A stretch of 64,000 nt of DNA from Pycnococcus provasolii. Lineage: Eukaryota; Chlorophyta; Pseudoscourfieldiophyceae; Pseudoscourfieldiales; Pycnococcaceae. Under the pieces are notes generated by a model. It had not been told where the DNA came from, made no database searches, and saw only the letters and a list, made by a program, of their open reading frames with translations. The translations under genes were made by a program, and so were the position numbers. How positions within the stretch are numbered: position 1 is the stretch's first letter; every line of letters starts with the position of its first letter. Below, piece after piece: positions 1 to 10,115 of this stretch. The DNA is taken from assembly GCA_938743325.2 (NCBI GenBank), contig OW568880.1, forward strand, positions 248,001-312,000, written 5' to 3'.

Positions 1-130
1 GTTGGGCGACGTCCACAGGATGTTTTTTTTGAACTTTTCGTACTTCCACTTCGCGCGCGTTAGCGTCGCCGGCGTCGGGAGGAAGGCTAGAGTCCACGTA
101 GCCTTCCTCCCGCAACCATGCGACGAGCAT
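1..130 (-). CDS. Possible 5' end of a gene leaving the left edge
   Basis: A reverse-strand frame opens at an ATG (128-130), just downstream of an in-frame stop, and stays open to the window edge for 43 residues. It begins MLVAWLREEGYVDSSLPP and continues rich in acidic and basic residues with V and K, which reads more like protein than the other frames. No domain can be assigned from so short a piece. A second reverse frame is also open here, so the choice of frame is uncertain. Confidence 0.3.
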   Translation of the reverse strand, partial: MLVAWLREEGYVDSSLPPDAGDANAREVEVRKVQKKHPVDVAQ

Positions 131-550
131 CTCGTTCCCCTTCGTCGTTCATCACGGGAAACAAACTACTCACAAAAAGAAAAGCTAGCCCGAGCACGAC
201 GACATAGTCCTCCGCCCGTTTGCGTCTTGTTTCGCGCGCGTGTAATACGTTTTGCTAGGTTGCTCCACCTCCAATTCGTGCTTCCCTTGAATATTGGCGA
301 TCATTGTCCTTGCCTTCGACAAAAACGTCGCCTCCCCATGCGGCTCGCATGACGCGACCGGGATCCCGCGTGGGATTTCTTGTGTTGTACCCCCTAGCTC
401 AAGATCTATGGTTCTACGAGGGATCCCCCAGGTGAAAAAACCCAGGTGTAAATTTCCTAAATCCCCGCCCGTGGCCTAGGTGGGCGCGGCGGCGCCGATT
501 ATCTTCCTCCCATCATCAAGCAAGCCGAATATTCTTCGAGCGATCATATC
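131..550. other. Intergenic, upstream of the PRORSD1-like gene
   Basis: About 420 bases separate the possible leftward gene from the ATG at 551. Reading frames here are short and of poor composition. I see no repeat, RNA gene or clear promoter element; it probably holds both 5' leaders. Confidence 0.5.
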
Positions 551-1465
551 ATGGACGGCGCGTCGACCGTCAGCTACCTGCTCAGCAGTCTATCTCTCTC
601 CGACACCGAAGTCGCCTTTGTCTCACACGCGCCAGTCATGACGTGCGAGGAAGCTTCCTCGGTTTACAACGCGCTAACGCCACCTCTCTCCCCCCCGTTC
701 TGCAAGAACTTATTCGTCAAGGATAAAAAAGGGGGGCTGTATCTCTTTATTTGTGAGGATAATACCAAGGTGGAACTCGCGAAAATTGGCGCACGCTTTG
801 GCATGGGAAAAGGTCTAAGACTCGCAGACGACTCCATCCTTCTTGCAGCCCTATCCGTGAAACCTGGAGGTGTCACGCCGCTCGCGCTACAAGCGACTCA
901 AGTGCCCATCCGCGTGATCATTGACGAAAAACTCAGAAACGCACAGCGTCTGCACTTCCACCCACAGAGCGGTAACGATGCCACCGTTTCCCTGAGTGCT
1001 GAAGACTTAGTCGCGTTCCTCAAACACGTCGGTCGGGAACCGACGTTCGTTGACCTCGAGCTCAAGGTGGCTGTCAGCAAGGATGCGCCGCCGGACCTCG
1101 CTCACCTCGTCGCAGAAAAGGGGGCGGCGGAAGCGGCACTTGAGGCGGCAGGCTTGACCTCCGCTGCTGGTGCTGGTGATGGTGGAGCTGGAGACAAGGG
1201 ATCAGCAGCCTCCGCGCCAGCTCCATCAAAGGCAAAGGCGAAGGCGAAGGCAAAAGGAGCAGCCCCCGCTGCCACAACACCAACCACGAACACCAGTCCG
1301 AGCGATCCTAAGACGCTGACGAAGCGCGTGCTGGCGCTTGTGGACAACCTGAAGGGTGAGGAACGCGAACGTGAACTTGAGCTCACGCTCACGCTCGCTC
1401 TCGCTGACGCGTACTCCAACGGACTCGTCAGCGTGTGCCCCAAACCCAACCTTCGATGCCTGTAA
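551..1465 (+). CDS. PRORSD1: YbaK/ProX-type prolyl-tRNA editing protein (PRORSD1-like)
   Basis: 304 residues. Residues about 20-175 match the YbaK/aminoacyl-tRNA deacylase fold in the PRORSD1/ProX branch: the opening FVSHAPVMTCEEA, the KNLFVKDKKGGLYLF strand pair, and later GGVTPLAL, which are hallmarks of the family. Such proteins hydrolyse mischarged tRNA, typically Ala-tRNA(Pro), in the cytosol. A lysine/alanine-rich linker (about 227-238) and a helical acidic tail follow, not typical of the short family members and possibly a tRNA- or synthetase-binding arm. The terminal TAA overlaps a GTAAGT, so the end may instead be spliced: GT at 1461, acceptor CAG near 1545, continuing to a TAG near 1631. 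Function is confident, the last exon is not. Confidence 0.82.
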   Translation: MDGASTVSYLLSSLSLSDTEVAFVSHAPVMTCEEASSVYNALTPPLSPPFCKNLFVKDKKGGLYLFICEDNTKVELAKIGARFGMGKGLRLADDSILLAALSVKPGGVTPLALQATQVPIRVIIDEKLRNAQRLHFHPQSGNDATVSLSAEDLVAFLKHVGREPTFVDLELKVAVSKDAPPDLAHLVAEKGAAEAALEAAGLTSAAGAGDGGAGDKGSAASAPAPSKAKAKAKAKGAAPAATTPTTNTSPSDPKTLTKRVLALVDNLKGEERERELELTLTLALADAYSNGLVSVCPKPNLRCL

Positions 1466-1680
1466 GTTCCCAAAGATCGTTTATTTCGAAATGGAACGTA
1501 CTTTGCTTTGTCCAACGGTTGTCCACTCGCATTCACCATTCAGCCAATTCAATGGCGTGAGGCACAACGCGCGCTTGCTGTCAGCGTTGTCGTCGCCATC
1601 GCCAACAAATCGTGCTAAGTCAGATCCTTAGATTTCACCTTTTAATTTACAAATACTTCTCAGAAAAACATTGACATGGT

Positions 1681-3387
1681 TCATGCTGCATTCACAAGCA
1701 CGTAGTTGTTTGGATCGTCAGGGTCTAATACAGATGCCACCGCATCCCGCAGGCTTGGGAAATCGTCCTCCTCCTCGTCATCGACGGCACCTTCCGCCGC
1801 GTTGTCATCACCCGTTTCGATCCCAAACTCCTCCTTGAATTTCTCCTCATCCTCCTGCAATGCCTCCTCGAACATCTCAAGGCTTAGCAGTCTCGCAGCG
1901 TCGTCAGCGTCTAGATCGCCATCGACGATGAACACCTTTCGCACCTTATCGAGCACCTCCTGCAGCGTGAGCTCATCTCGACTCGTCGCGTGCAAGTCGA
2001 CGCTCGTTGGGCCGAGCCCCGGGCGGATGGCGCCCAATGCGGCATTGTCGCGTCCTCGGCGCAGCGCAGACGCCTCAGCGCCGGCCCAGTGCACAAACGC
2101 CCACTTTGTGCGTCGGAAACGACCCTTGCCGAAGGAAAGACGCATCACTCCAAATTGCACCTTCGTATCGTCAAGGGAATTGACGAGCTCGGCAACGGAG
2201 CCTGCACCCGCATTATCGAGAGCGGGCGCGCCGCCGTCGTTGTGCACGAGCACCCAGTTGAAGGCGCCATTCGGTGCAGTGACAAGGCGAATCGCTCTCT
2301 GCAGCTCAACACCTAGAGCCGCGGCGGTGGGCTTTTCCGGCGGAGGTGCGGCTGACACGTCGGACATGCGGCGGGACTTCGTCGCCTTGACCGCGGCTGC
2401 ACGAGCCTGCGCATCAGAGATGAATTTCTCCATGCTAGATTTCAGCGCCTCAAGACTTGGAGCATCGACGCCGTCATCGGAAACGCATGCGCGGCGTAGC
2501 ACCTCAAGAACGGCGGCAACAGTACACTCGTCTGGCGACGATATGGCCAGCTCGCAGTGGCACATGCCAAAGACAGATAGTGCCTCAGCCTTCTTCGCGT
2601 TGCCTCTTCCTCGTCGAATTGCGGGGCAGTTGTCGCCGGTGAGGTGGATGAGCATATGCTTCGCACGCGAAAACGTGCCGCTTCCGACGTCGAAACGGCA
2701 GAGAGCGAACTGCACGCGCGCGATGTCTAGGCGCTTTTGCATCTCGTTGACACCGCCTGCACCAATGGCTGCCACCTGCAGTCCAGCCGCCGTTTTGCTC
2801 GCGGACGATGTGATTGGTGTCCTGCTCGCGGATAAGGGTGGCTGTGCTGTTCGAATGTTCGTCGAAGGTGTCGCTGGTGCTTGGCCGGGCGGCGCATACG
2901 TGGATGTCGTATTGGGAAGTGGCGTCTCCGGTGGTTCGGCAATGAACGCTGCTGCGGCGACGACGGTGGGTGACGCTGGCGTTTGGGACGTTGGGGCCGT
3001 GAAAAGTTCCACCTCAGATGCTCTTCGCACCCACTCCGCCTTTCTGTGTTGCTCGAGCAGGTCCATGGCACTTGGCGATGGTGGTCTGTCGTCGTCTTGC
3101 TCCTCTATTCCAAGCTGCTGGCCCTCCTCCAGGCCAGAGGCCACTTCACCGTGGTCGTAGCTGTCGTTTTCCTGGCCGTCATCCACAAAGAGCGCGCTCA
3201 TAATGTTTGCAAGTCCTTCCGTGTCGTCCGCATTCGCATCGTGACCGTCTACGTCCCCGGCGGATTGCGTCGAGGTTGGTTTCGTCCACGTCGTTTCGTT
3301 CGTTTCGGCATTCCAGTAGTACGTGTCCTGTTCGTTTTCGTCAAACACGGCTTGCCACGGGTGGGGGAGGTCGTGGGAGTCCGACAT
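1681..3387 (-). CDS. WW domain plus two coactosin-like ADF-H domains
   Basis: 568 residues. A WW domain lies at residues 8-38 (W11, Y23-Y24, W35, P37), a module that binds proline-rich peptides. A disordered acidic and P/T-rich linker follows. Two copies of a coactosin/ADF-homology domain come next (about 200-303 and 355-495); each has the VQF strand, an F/HW strand and the basic RRGR helix seen in coactosin. The C-terminus is strongly acidic. ADF-H proteins bind actin filaments, so an actin-cytoskeleton adaptor role is the natural inference; the WW plus tandem coactosin order is not one I know. The ATG at 3387 opens directly into the WW domain. A telomere-like array lies about 270 bp upstream. 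Confidence 0.75.
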   Translation of the reverse strand: MSDSHDLPHPWQAVFDENEQDTYYWNAETNETTWTKPTSTQSAGDVDGHDANADDTEGLANIMSALFVDDGQENDSYDHGEVASGLEEGQQLGIEEQDDDRPPSPSAMDLLEQHRKAEWVRRASEVELFTAPTSQTPASPTVVAAAAFIAEPPETPLPNTTSTYAPPGQAPATPSTNIRTAQPPLSASRTPITSSASKTAAGLQVAAIGAGGVNEMQKRLDIARVQFALCRFDVGSGTFSRAKHMLIHLTGDNCPAIRRGRGNAKKAEALSVFGMCHCELAISSPDECTVAAVLEVLRRACVSDDGVDAPSLEALKSSMEKFISDAQARAAAVKATKSRRMSDVSAAPPPEKPTAAALGVELQRAIRLVTAPNGAFNWVLVHNDGGAPALDNAGAGSVAELVNSLDDTKVQFGVMRLSFGKGRFRRTKWAFVHWAGAEASALRRGRDNAALGAIRPGLGPTSVDLHATSRDELTLQEVLDKVRKVFIVDGDLDADDAARLLSLEMFEEALQEDEEKFKEEFGIETGDDNAAEGAVDDEEEDDFPSLRDAVASVLDPDDPNNYVLVNAA

Positions 3388-3466
3388 GATACCAGCGAGC
3401 GAGCTGAAAAGGCTTAAGAGTAGAAGGCTTCACAGCGAGCGAGCCCAGGAGAACTTTTAAAAGCAA

Positions 3467-3498
3467 CACTCACTCACTCACTCACTCACTCACTCACT
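3467..3498. repeat. (CACT)n microsatellite
   Basis: About eight tandem copies of the tetranucleotide CACT, about 80 bp upstream of the WW/coactosin start codon. Confidence 0.9.
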
Positions 3499-3659
3499 GC
3501 TTACTTTTCTTTAAAAAATAAACAAAACGTACTGTACTGTACAAACAACGTCGGCCGCAAACTAAAAGTTTAAAAAAAAGATTATTGGCGCGCGCGCGGC
3601 GGCCCGGCCGCAAACTGCGCCGGAAAGGAAACCAACAAAATCCGTAAGTACTACTGTCT

Positions 3660-3683
3660 GGGTTAGGGTTAGGGTTAGGGTTA
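3660..3683. promoter_or_regulatory. Telomere-like (TTAGGG)n array in 5' region
   Basis: Four uninterrupted copies of GGGTTA about 273 bp upstream of the WW/coactosin ATG. Similar arrays recur upstream of other genes in the window, so a promoter element (telobox-like) is more likely than a chromosome end. Confidence 0.6.
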
Positions 3684-3878
3684 TCGTAGTAGGATTCGGT
3701 TTTCTAGTACTGCCCTACACCTCTGCCCTGCCTTAAAAACAAAATCATCTCTTGGTTATAAAAAAATTATACCTTTATTAATTAGTGGTACCAACTACTG
3801 TACCACGGTACATAATACTTTATATATAGTCTATATATTTATATATATTACTTTTTATTCCGGTTTAGTATACCAGTT

Positions 3879-6800
3879 TTAGTATAGAAAACCAAGGCGG
3901 TTTTCGACCAGTTTGGGTGTACCAGTTTGGGGGCTTTGTACCAGTTTTTCACGAGACATCTCCCTGATTATCGCCTTCGTCCTTATCTTCTCTGTCAAGC
4001 TTCCCAATTGCTTGAGCGAGTCGTACCACTGCGCCTTGAGCTTCAGCTTTTTCATGATCAGACGAACATCCGCACCTGACACTGGACTCGCAGTCGTTGC
4101 GATGCGCATGATCGAGTGCGTGCGATCTGCACGATACGCAAAAAATTCGAAGGGAACGATCGTACGCCAAAACGTGGCGATGCTCTCTCCCATCGCGTGG
4201 AAGAGAACAATGAATGCTATGCATCGCTGAAACGACGCGCAACGCGACTCGTACAGCTCCATCGAGATGTTCTGGGCGCCAACCATATCTGCAAGCGAGC
4301 TATTTGGTGCATCCTTGCGCATCTTGTCGCCAAACACGTCCTCATGAGATATCGTGGGCATCGATGTTGCGCTTATCTTAGCATTTACGTTAGTCATCAG
4401 TCCGAGCGAGCTCTTAGCTTTGGTGTACAATAAATTGAATTCCATCCAGTCGAGTGTACCGCTCTCATCCGCGTCGTAGGTGTGGAACAGCTCGGCGATC
4501 TGCGGCTCGCTCAATGGGCTCTTCATCTCCGCGCATGTTGCGATGAAATCGGTCATGTCGACGACGAGCTCGCCAGCGTCGGAGTTACCTTCTCTTTTCG
4601 CATAACGATCGAAAAGAGAACGCACCTTCGCTGTCTCCTCGGCATCGCCAATGACGTCGTACACACCGTTGCCAAATGCGGCAAATAGCTCAAACACGGT
4701 CTTCGGCTCTTTCTTGGCATCCTTGCTGAAGAGGTTGTCGTACATGCCATGCAGCGCTCCCGAGCTCGCATCGGGCGGCACCGTCTCGCCTCGCGACTTG
4801 GCATCTTCCTCCAAAAGCTTCTCGCACAGGTACTTCGGGCGGTGCGTCGGGAGCACGATATTGTGCGCCGCGAGCCCGAGCTTGTACGGATTGTGCCCGA
4901 GAGTCAAAGTCTCGCACGTCGCACCCATGTTTTGGATCGACGAAGCTTGCGACGAGCTCAACAGCACAGCGCTCTCAGAGCTCGTATGACGGCACAAACG
5001 ACCATCCGGTCGGCCAACCGCAAGCAGGCCACCGCGAACGACGCGGTGCGTGTACTTGTGCACGAGGTGATCCACTGGATTGCCAGAATACGCCGCCACG
5101 CCTGTAATGCTATACGTCGTTGCCAGCATCTTCGAGAAGAACGCTTCCACGCACTGTGCAACCCATGGCACGTCGCCGATGACGACGGAACGTCCAGCCA
5201 TACGGTGCCACAACGGGCGACCCTGCAGGAGGCGAATCCCTGCGACGGCGAGCTGGAAAAAGAAGAGGTATATGATGGAGTCAATGAACCCAACGGGATA
5301 CTTAATTTCCGCCTGATCAAGGTTTCCGCCCGCGAGATGGATAAGGCCTGCCCCGACAGGCCATCCCGCGGTGACAGTGCCCACGACGTACAAGGCGACG
5401 CAGATCCATGCGCGAGGTGCCTCGAGAACGTGATCAGCCCAGTATTTCCCTTGCGCCACGAGCGTGTCGTTCGTCACATTATTGCTTGCACTCCTCTTCG
5501 TACCGTCGGATGCATATCCCGTGATTTCCTCCAAAGCTTTGATGTTCTCCATATCCATCCTCGCCAGCTGCGCCATCGCATCTTGCGTCGCCACGCACTT
5601 CGCCGACACGCGGCGGTCCTTGTCCGATAAGATGTACATCTGCGTAAAGAGGAGGATCTCCGTAAGAAGTTGGTGCGTCGCGGCTACGGATATCGTGCAT
5701 GGTTCTGCCGGGCTCACGCCAACGCCGGTGCTGAAGATGCGCGACTCCGCTAGGTGACACGGAAGCGTGCGGAGCTGCTTGCCAATTTGCGTGTCCCACT
5801 CGCTCGCAACAACGAAGATGTCTGTCGTCACGCTCTGCAGCAAGTTGGATACCGCAAGCGACGCAAACGTGCCACCGGAGTGCGAGACGATGAGCACGAT
5901 GGTGTGGTTGAGCGCCAGCAAACCTTCGCTGAGCTGATGGCCCGTTTGAGGGATGGGCATGCCTTGGCCGAAAAGACCAAGCAGCTTGTTCGCGGACATC
6001 GTCTTCACATTCAGCCCCTTGAAGCACGTCGTGAGATCTGATGCGAACTGCTCGCCCATCCAGAGCGATACTTCAGCACCTGTGATCAGGATATCCACCT
6101 CGTCGTGGCGCTTGTTTTTGAGCTTAAGGCGCTTGCCTAGAGCACGCCGCCAGTGTAGCATGGTAAGTTGGTTGATGGTTCCCTCAGACGATCTAAAGCT
6201 CTCCTGCACGTCTCGACAGATTTGCGGGATGCGAGAAATGTCCTCTGCCACCGGGTATGGTTTGTCGAGGTCAGGTATCGACAACACGAGAGGATTGTCG
6301 TCGAGTTGAATCGACCGCCGAAGAAGGGGCGCGCTCGCTAGCGCTTCCTTGCGACTGATAAGGCGCACGATGCCTCCAAGAACCTCTATGTCGCATCGGC
6401 GGTTATTCAGCTGCATGGGCGCTGAAACGGTAGGCTCACCCTTTCCCCAATCGACGAGGCACGCTTCGCCGCCCAGATCGTCAAGATCAAGGCGAATCGC
6501 GGGACCAAGCGATTCATCAGACTTTCCGCCAGCCTTTACACCCATCGCAGCTTTTACCGCCGCCTGTTCGGATCCCCAGCATACGATGCCGGTCCGTGGG
6601 TATACTGCCACGCTGATTGTCTGCCCACGCGCCGCGACGACAAGCTGTTTCTCGGCATCCAACGATGAGTTGATGCACAGGCCGAAGCTCCCCTTCGCGC
6701 GGCTGAGGAAGTCGGTCACAGTGTGGAAGAGATCATTATCGTAGAAGGCGTCCACCACCGCGAGGCACAGGCTATGTAGTCCACCCTCGATGTCAAGACC

Positions 6801-7920
6801 GCCAGCCTTCCTGAACCATGCGAGACGCTCCCCACCCACTCCCTTTTCGAGCTGCCGACCAGCTTCCGCCGCCACCTTGGTGCGCACGTCACCACCCTTG
6901 CCGGTTTTGGGGGTGAGTTGGCCGGCACTCAAGAACGCATTTTCGAAGATCTCGCCAACCACTTCGTAGTCCACCCAACTGGGCACCGTCGTCAGAAGCG
7001 TCGATCGCTCGGGAACGATGAGGAACGCGTATCGTACCGAAAGCGGCCACGAGCCCTGGGTGCGCAAGAGGTCCACGCATCCGGCGACCGCCACGGAGTC
7101 GACCGGCGAGGGCATCGGTGCACCCGTGCAGCGCTGGAGCCACTGCTGGATCGCGCCGAGGTCGTACGTGCGTCCACCGACGGTGAAGAAATCGAGGTCG
7201 CCGTTATGACAGATGTAGTGTTCGACGTTTACGTTCTTCTTGACGATCGGTACGTCCACCTTGTCAAAACCGACGTACACGCTCATCGTTTTGCGGGGCG
7301 TCCACTGGTGTGGGTGCGTGCCGTCGAACGTTGCCTTGGAAGTCGTGGCGAAGCGCGTGTGGCCGGCGTAGAAGCGAGGTCCCGCGAGCCGCTTTCCCTT
7401 GGGTTCCACGCTCTCAATCTTCGCACGCACAAGCTGGGAGAGATCGGTACGCTTGGAGTTGACGACGCGTGCACGCACGCCCTCGACGCCAGCACCGCTC
7501 TTGACATATGTGACGACACCGCCGGACTGTGCACCGCGCATCATCGTCACCTGTACCATGCGTTCGAGCACGTCGAGTGCCTCCTTGCCTGCGTTCCACA
7601 CGCCCGCGATGACGACGACGCCAAAGTTACCGCACAAAAACCATCCGCTGCCTTCGAGTCCCTTCCGCTTCCCGCCGAGCATGTCGGTGTACACCGCCTC
7701 GACAAGCGTGATGGCCGCCGCGGTTTGTACCGCGTGCGACGCGTCGCAGTAATACCTTACGAAGAGAAGTACGAGTAAGCTGGCGACCCATCCTGCGTGC
7801 TTGACAACACCGTGCTTCCACGTGCCTGGAGGAGGCACGCTTGGCAAGTGCACGGCTCGAAGCATAGGGTTGAGGCACATGGCCATCACCTTGCGCATGT
7901 CCGTTCGCTGTTCGTAATTC

Positions 7921-7960
<40 letters not shown>

Positions 7961-8132
7961 GTCGTTGTTGTTGCCGCCGTGTGTTGAGCCTCAATGAGAC
8001 CAGCAAGGCCGCAAGAACGTGTGCCATTTCGTGCAAGGCGCCAAACGCGACATATGAGGCCATTACTAAAAGGAACGACAACAAAGACCACAAAGAACCA
8101 GGAGCAGCACTTCTTACCACCATCGTCATCAT
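3879..8132 (-). CDS. Membrane fusion: HExxH segment, class II glutamine amidotransferase, SIS domain, EF-hand
   Basis: 1417 residues counted from the first ATG (8132). The N-terminus is hydrophobic and carries HEMAH (34-38), an M50-like zinc metallopeptidase motif, then a 12-Asn run (about 59-70). Residues about 166-530 are a class II glutamine amidotransferase as in GlmS: LCGNFG with the candidate nucleophile Cys167, GHTRFA (257-262), HPH, and HNGD (309-312). A SIS sugar-phosphate domain follows (about 660-835) with SHSGG. Hydrophobic spans lie near 908-965, an EF-hand loop DADESGTLDWME at 1220-1231, and another hydrophobic span near the C-terminus. Normally Cys is residue 1 of such enzymes, so here it would need cleavage or be inactive. 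Only one SIS domain is evident, so it is not ordinary GlmS. The last residues lie in a CCAGTTT-repeat tract and might be replaced by splicing. Confidence 0.78.
7921..7962. repeat. (GTT/AAC)n microsatellite inside coding sequence
   Basis: A pure trinucleotide run encoding the polyasparagine stretch of the amidotransferase fusion protein. Such tracts vary readily in length, so the Asn number is probably polymorphic. Confidence 0.9.
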
Positions 8133-8446
8133 CACGAAACTCACGGCACCGTCACACGGAACGAAACTGCACCTTAAGGCACCTCCTTAATGGCCGGCCT
8201 CCGTTGGACTGCAGGTTTCGTGGCCGGTGACGAGAACAGGTTGCACGAACACTACTGTCGAATATGCCCAACACAACACAGCACAGCACCTACACAGCAC
8301 TCGGGCCTTTCCTTTCAACCTTTCCGGAAAGGTCGTGCGCTCGGGTGTATCTGTCGGGTCGGGCTGCCGGCCTGTCGGGCAGTCGGGATCCCATCGTCGC
8401 TCGGCGGCTCGGGCTGTCGTACCTTTACAGTATGCGGGAGATGGTC

Positions 8447-8600
8447 GGAACGCAGCGTAAGATGGTCGGAACGCAGCGTAGTTGGTAAGTCGTAACCAGC
8501 CAGTGTTCTCGCCTTCTATTACTACCATTCACTGTATGCGGGACTAAAAGGGAACGCAGCGTAGTGGTAAGTCGTAAAACCAGCGTTCTCGAGAGCCTTC
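8447..8600. repeat. Imperfect tandem duplication, unit about 95 bp
   Basis: The segment containing GAACGCAGCGTAG, then TGGTAAGTCGTAA, then GTTCTCG occurs near 8467-8511 and again near 8551-8592, separated by related text. A further short copy of GGTCGGAACGCAGCGTA precedes it. It lies in the gene-poor stretch and has no coding evidence. Confidence 0.75.
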
Positions 8601-9837
8601 TATACCATTCTATTATTCGATCTTTTCGGGCGAGTGTGCGAGTGTGCGAGTGGGCGACGACTCGATCTTAGTCCTGTACTGGTACTGCCACTGCCGGGTA
8701 CAGGACCGGGTACCACCAGTGATCGCGAAAACAAACCTTTACGCGCCTTTTTCTTCATCTTTTTCATTTACCTACCATCCTATACCTTTTCGCCTCGTTG
8801 GCGTTCGCTGGCTGTGGGGATCGAACACACGCTACTCTCTCTACGATAGACTAGTATTGCATGGGCGATCGAACACACGCAACAAGCAGGTTGCTGCAAG
8901 CTGTTCCTCAAGCCTTCTTGCCCGTGGCCATTTCGTACAGTACGTTCTTCGATGGCTCCCCGGCTCATTGGAAACAAGAAAACCAAACAGCCACTTTTGA
9001 CTTTGCAGTGCAGTGCCAGTCTGTGTCGTCCGAGACCGAGTCCCCGGATGGTAGGGCGTGGGGGTAAGTACTGTAATATCCCCTAGCCTTTAGGAGTTTG
9101 GGAGAGCGAGGACAGAGGCAATCCGGCGGTAAAAATTCAGTCCGCCGAAAGCGAAAATCAAGCGTAGAATTGTAACTATTTGTACTGCCGATTAAGTGCA
9201 AGTGAATGCTCTCGATCTAAACTCCAGTGCTATTGCAAAAATTATTCGATTTTGCATGGTGACAAAACGAAACACTAGGGTACCCGGGTACATGGAAAAG
9301 GCGAAAAGCTCTTCCGGTCGCTCTTCCGGATTGGATTCTGGGCGATCTTTGATAACGCGATGCGAACGTTGGCAGCTCGTTATGCCGTTATCCAAGAAAC
9401 TGGCAACGCCATACCGTCGCCACCAGAAATGCGCGAACCAACGGAGATTCCTTGTGAAGGAAAACCGAAAAAGAGAGAGAGAGAGCATGGAGCGAGCGGC
9501 AACCCAACCGCCAACGAGGTTAGAAAGACAGGAAAAAGGAGCAGTTGTGTTACAAAACAGGATTCCCACTGTACATAGTACCGTACTACGAAACGAGTAA
9601 AACCAGTGACCTGTTGTCCTCAGCTGTACCCTCAGAGCTGTTGTCGTAGTAAAGGTTTACGGAATATCTGGGGGAGACCGGCGGCCGACTGGCACTGGGA
9701 AGTTGGACTGCTTCTCGCGCCCACCTACGATAGGCCGGTTAAAATAAGGTCACGTCTTACCCTATTGACTTTATTGAGGCGTATTCCCACCGGCCTGTTG
9801 TTCACCGGCCTGACTTTTCTTGACTCACCGGCCGTTG

Positions 9838-9872
9838 AGTCAGCTCAGCTCAGCTCAGCTCAAGCTCAAGCT
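9838..9872. repeat. CAGCT/AAGCT pentamer and hexamer run
   Basis: Short tandem copies of CAGCT followed by CAAGCT, a simple-sequence tract upstream of the MLO gene. Confidence 0.8.
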
Positions 9873-10115
9873 CACTACGAGAGAGAGAACACCGTTTCTT
9901 GTTATTCCACTCACCTTAACTGTGTGTACAGTACGACTTGTGTACGTGTTAAGCGTACCGTACCGTATAGTACCGGTAACGTTAAGCTCTCTCTCGTGCG
10001 CATATTTTAAAAATATTAATTCTCTTGTTTTCTTCCCTTCCCGGCCGGAAATACGTTCCATCTTAAAAATATCGTTTTTTTTCGTGTTTTTCGTATTTGA
10101 TATTTGTTTGAGAAT

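Larger units (their letters stand above)
3388..3878. other. Intergenic with microsatellite, telomere-like array and AT-rich tract
   Basis: Holds a CACT tetranucleotide run (about 3467-3498), a four-copy TTAGGG array (3660-3683) and an AT-rich block with TATATA runs (3760-3860). It serves as the 5' region of the WW/coactosin gene and the 3' region of the gene to its right. No coding frame is supported. Confidence 0.7.
8133..10115. other. Gene-poor 2-kb region
   Basis: Reading frames on both strands are short and unlike known proteins. The stretch contains an imperfect tandem duplication (about 8445-8595), several CCGGCC-type short palindromes, a CAGCT pentamer run (9838-9870) and an AT-rich run before the MLO start. 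One plus-strand frame (from about 8861) ends at a good donor sequence GGTAAGT near 9064, but nothing else supports it as an exon. Confidence 0.55.

Noticed and set aside
1706-3160. A 484-residue forward frame opposite the WW/coactosin gene
   Set aside because: Rich in S, A and R with no domain; it is the antisense image of a coding gene with high GC third positions.
9192-9600. Overlapping hypothetical proteins on both strands of the 8-10 kb gap
   Set aside because: Both are short, without motifs, and lie in a stretch of duplications; neither has a conserved look.
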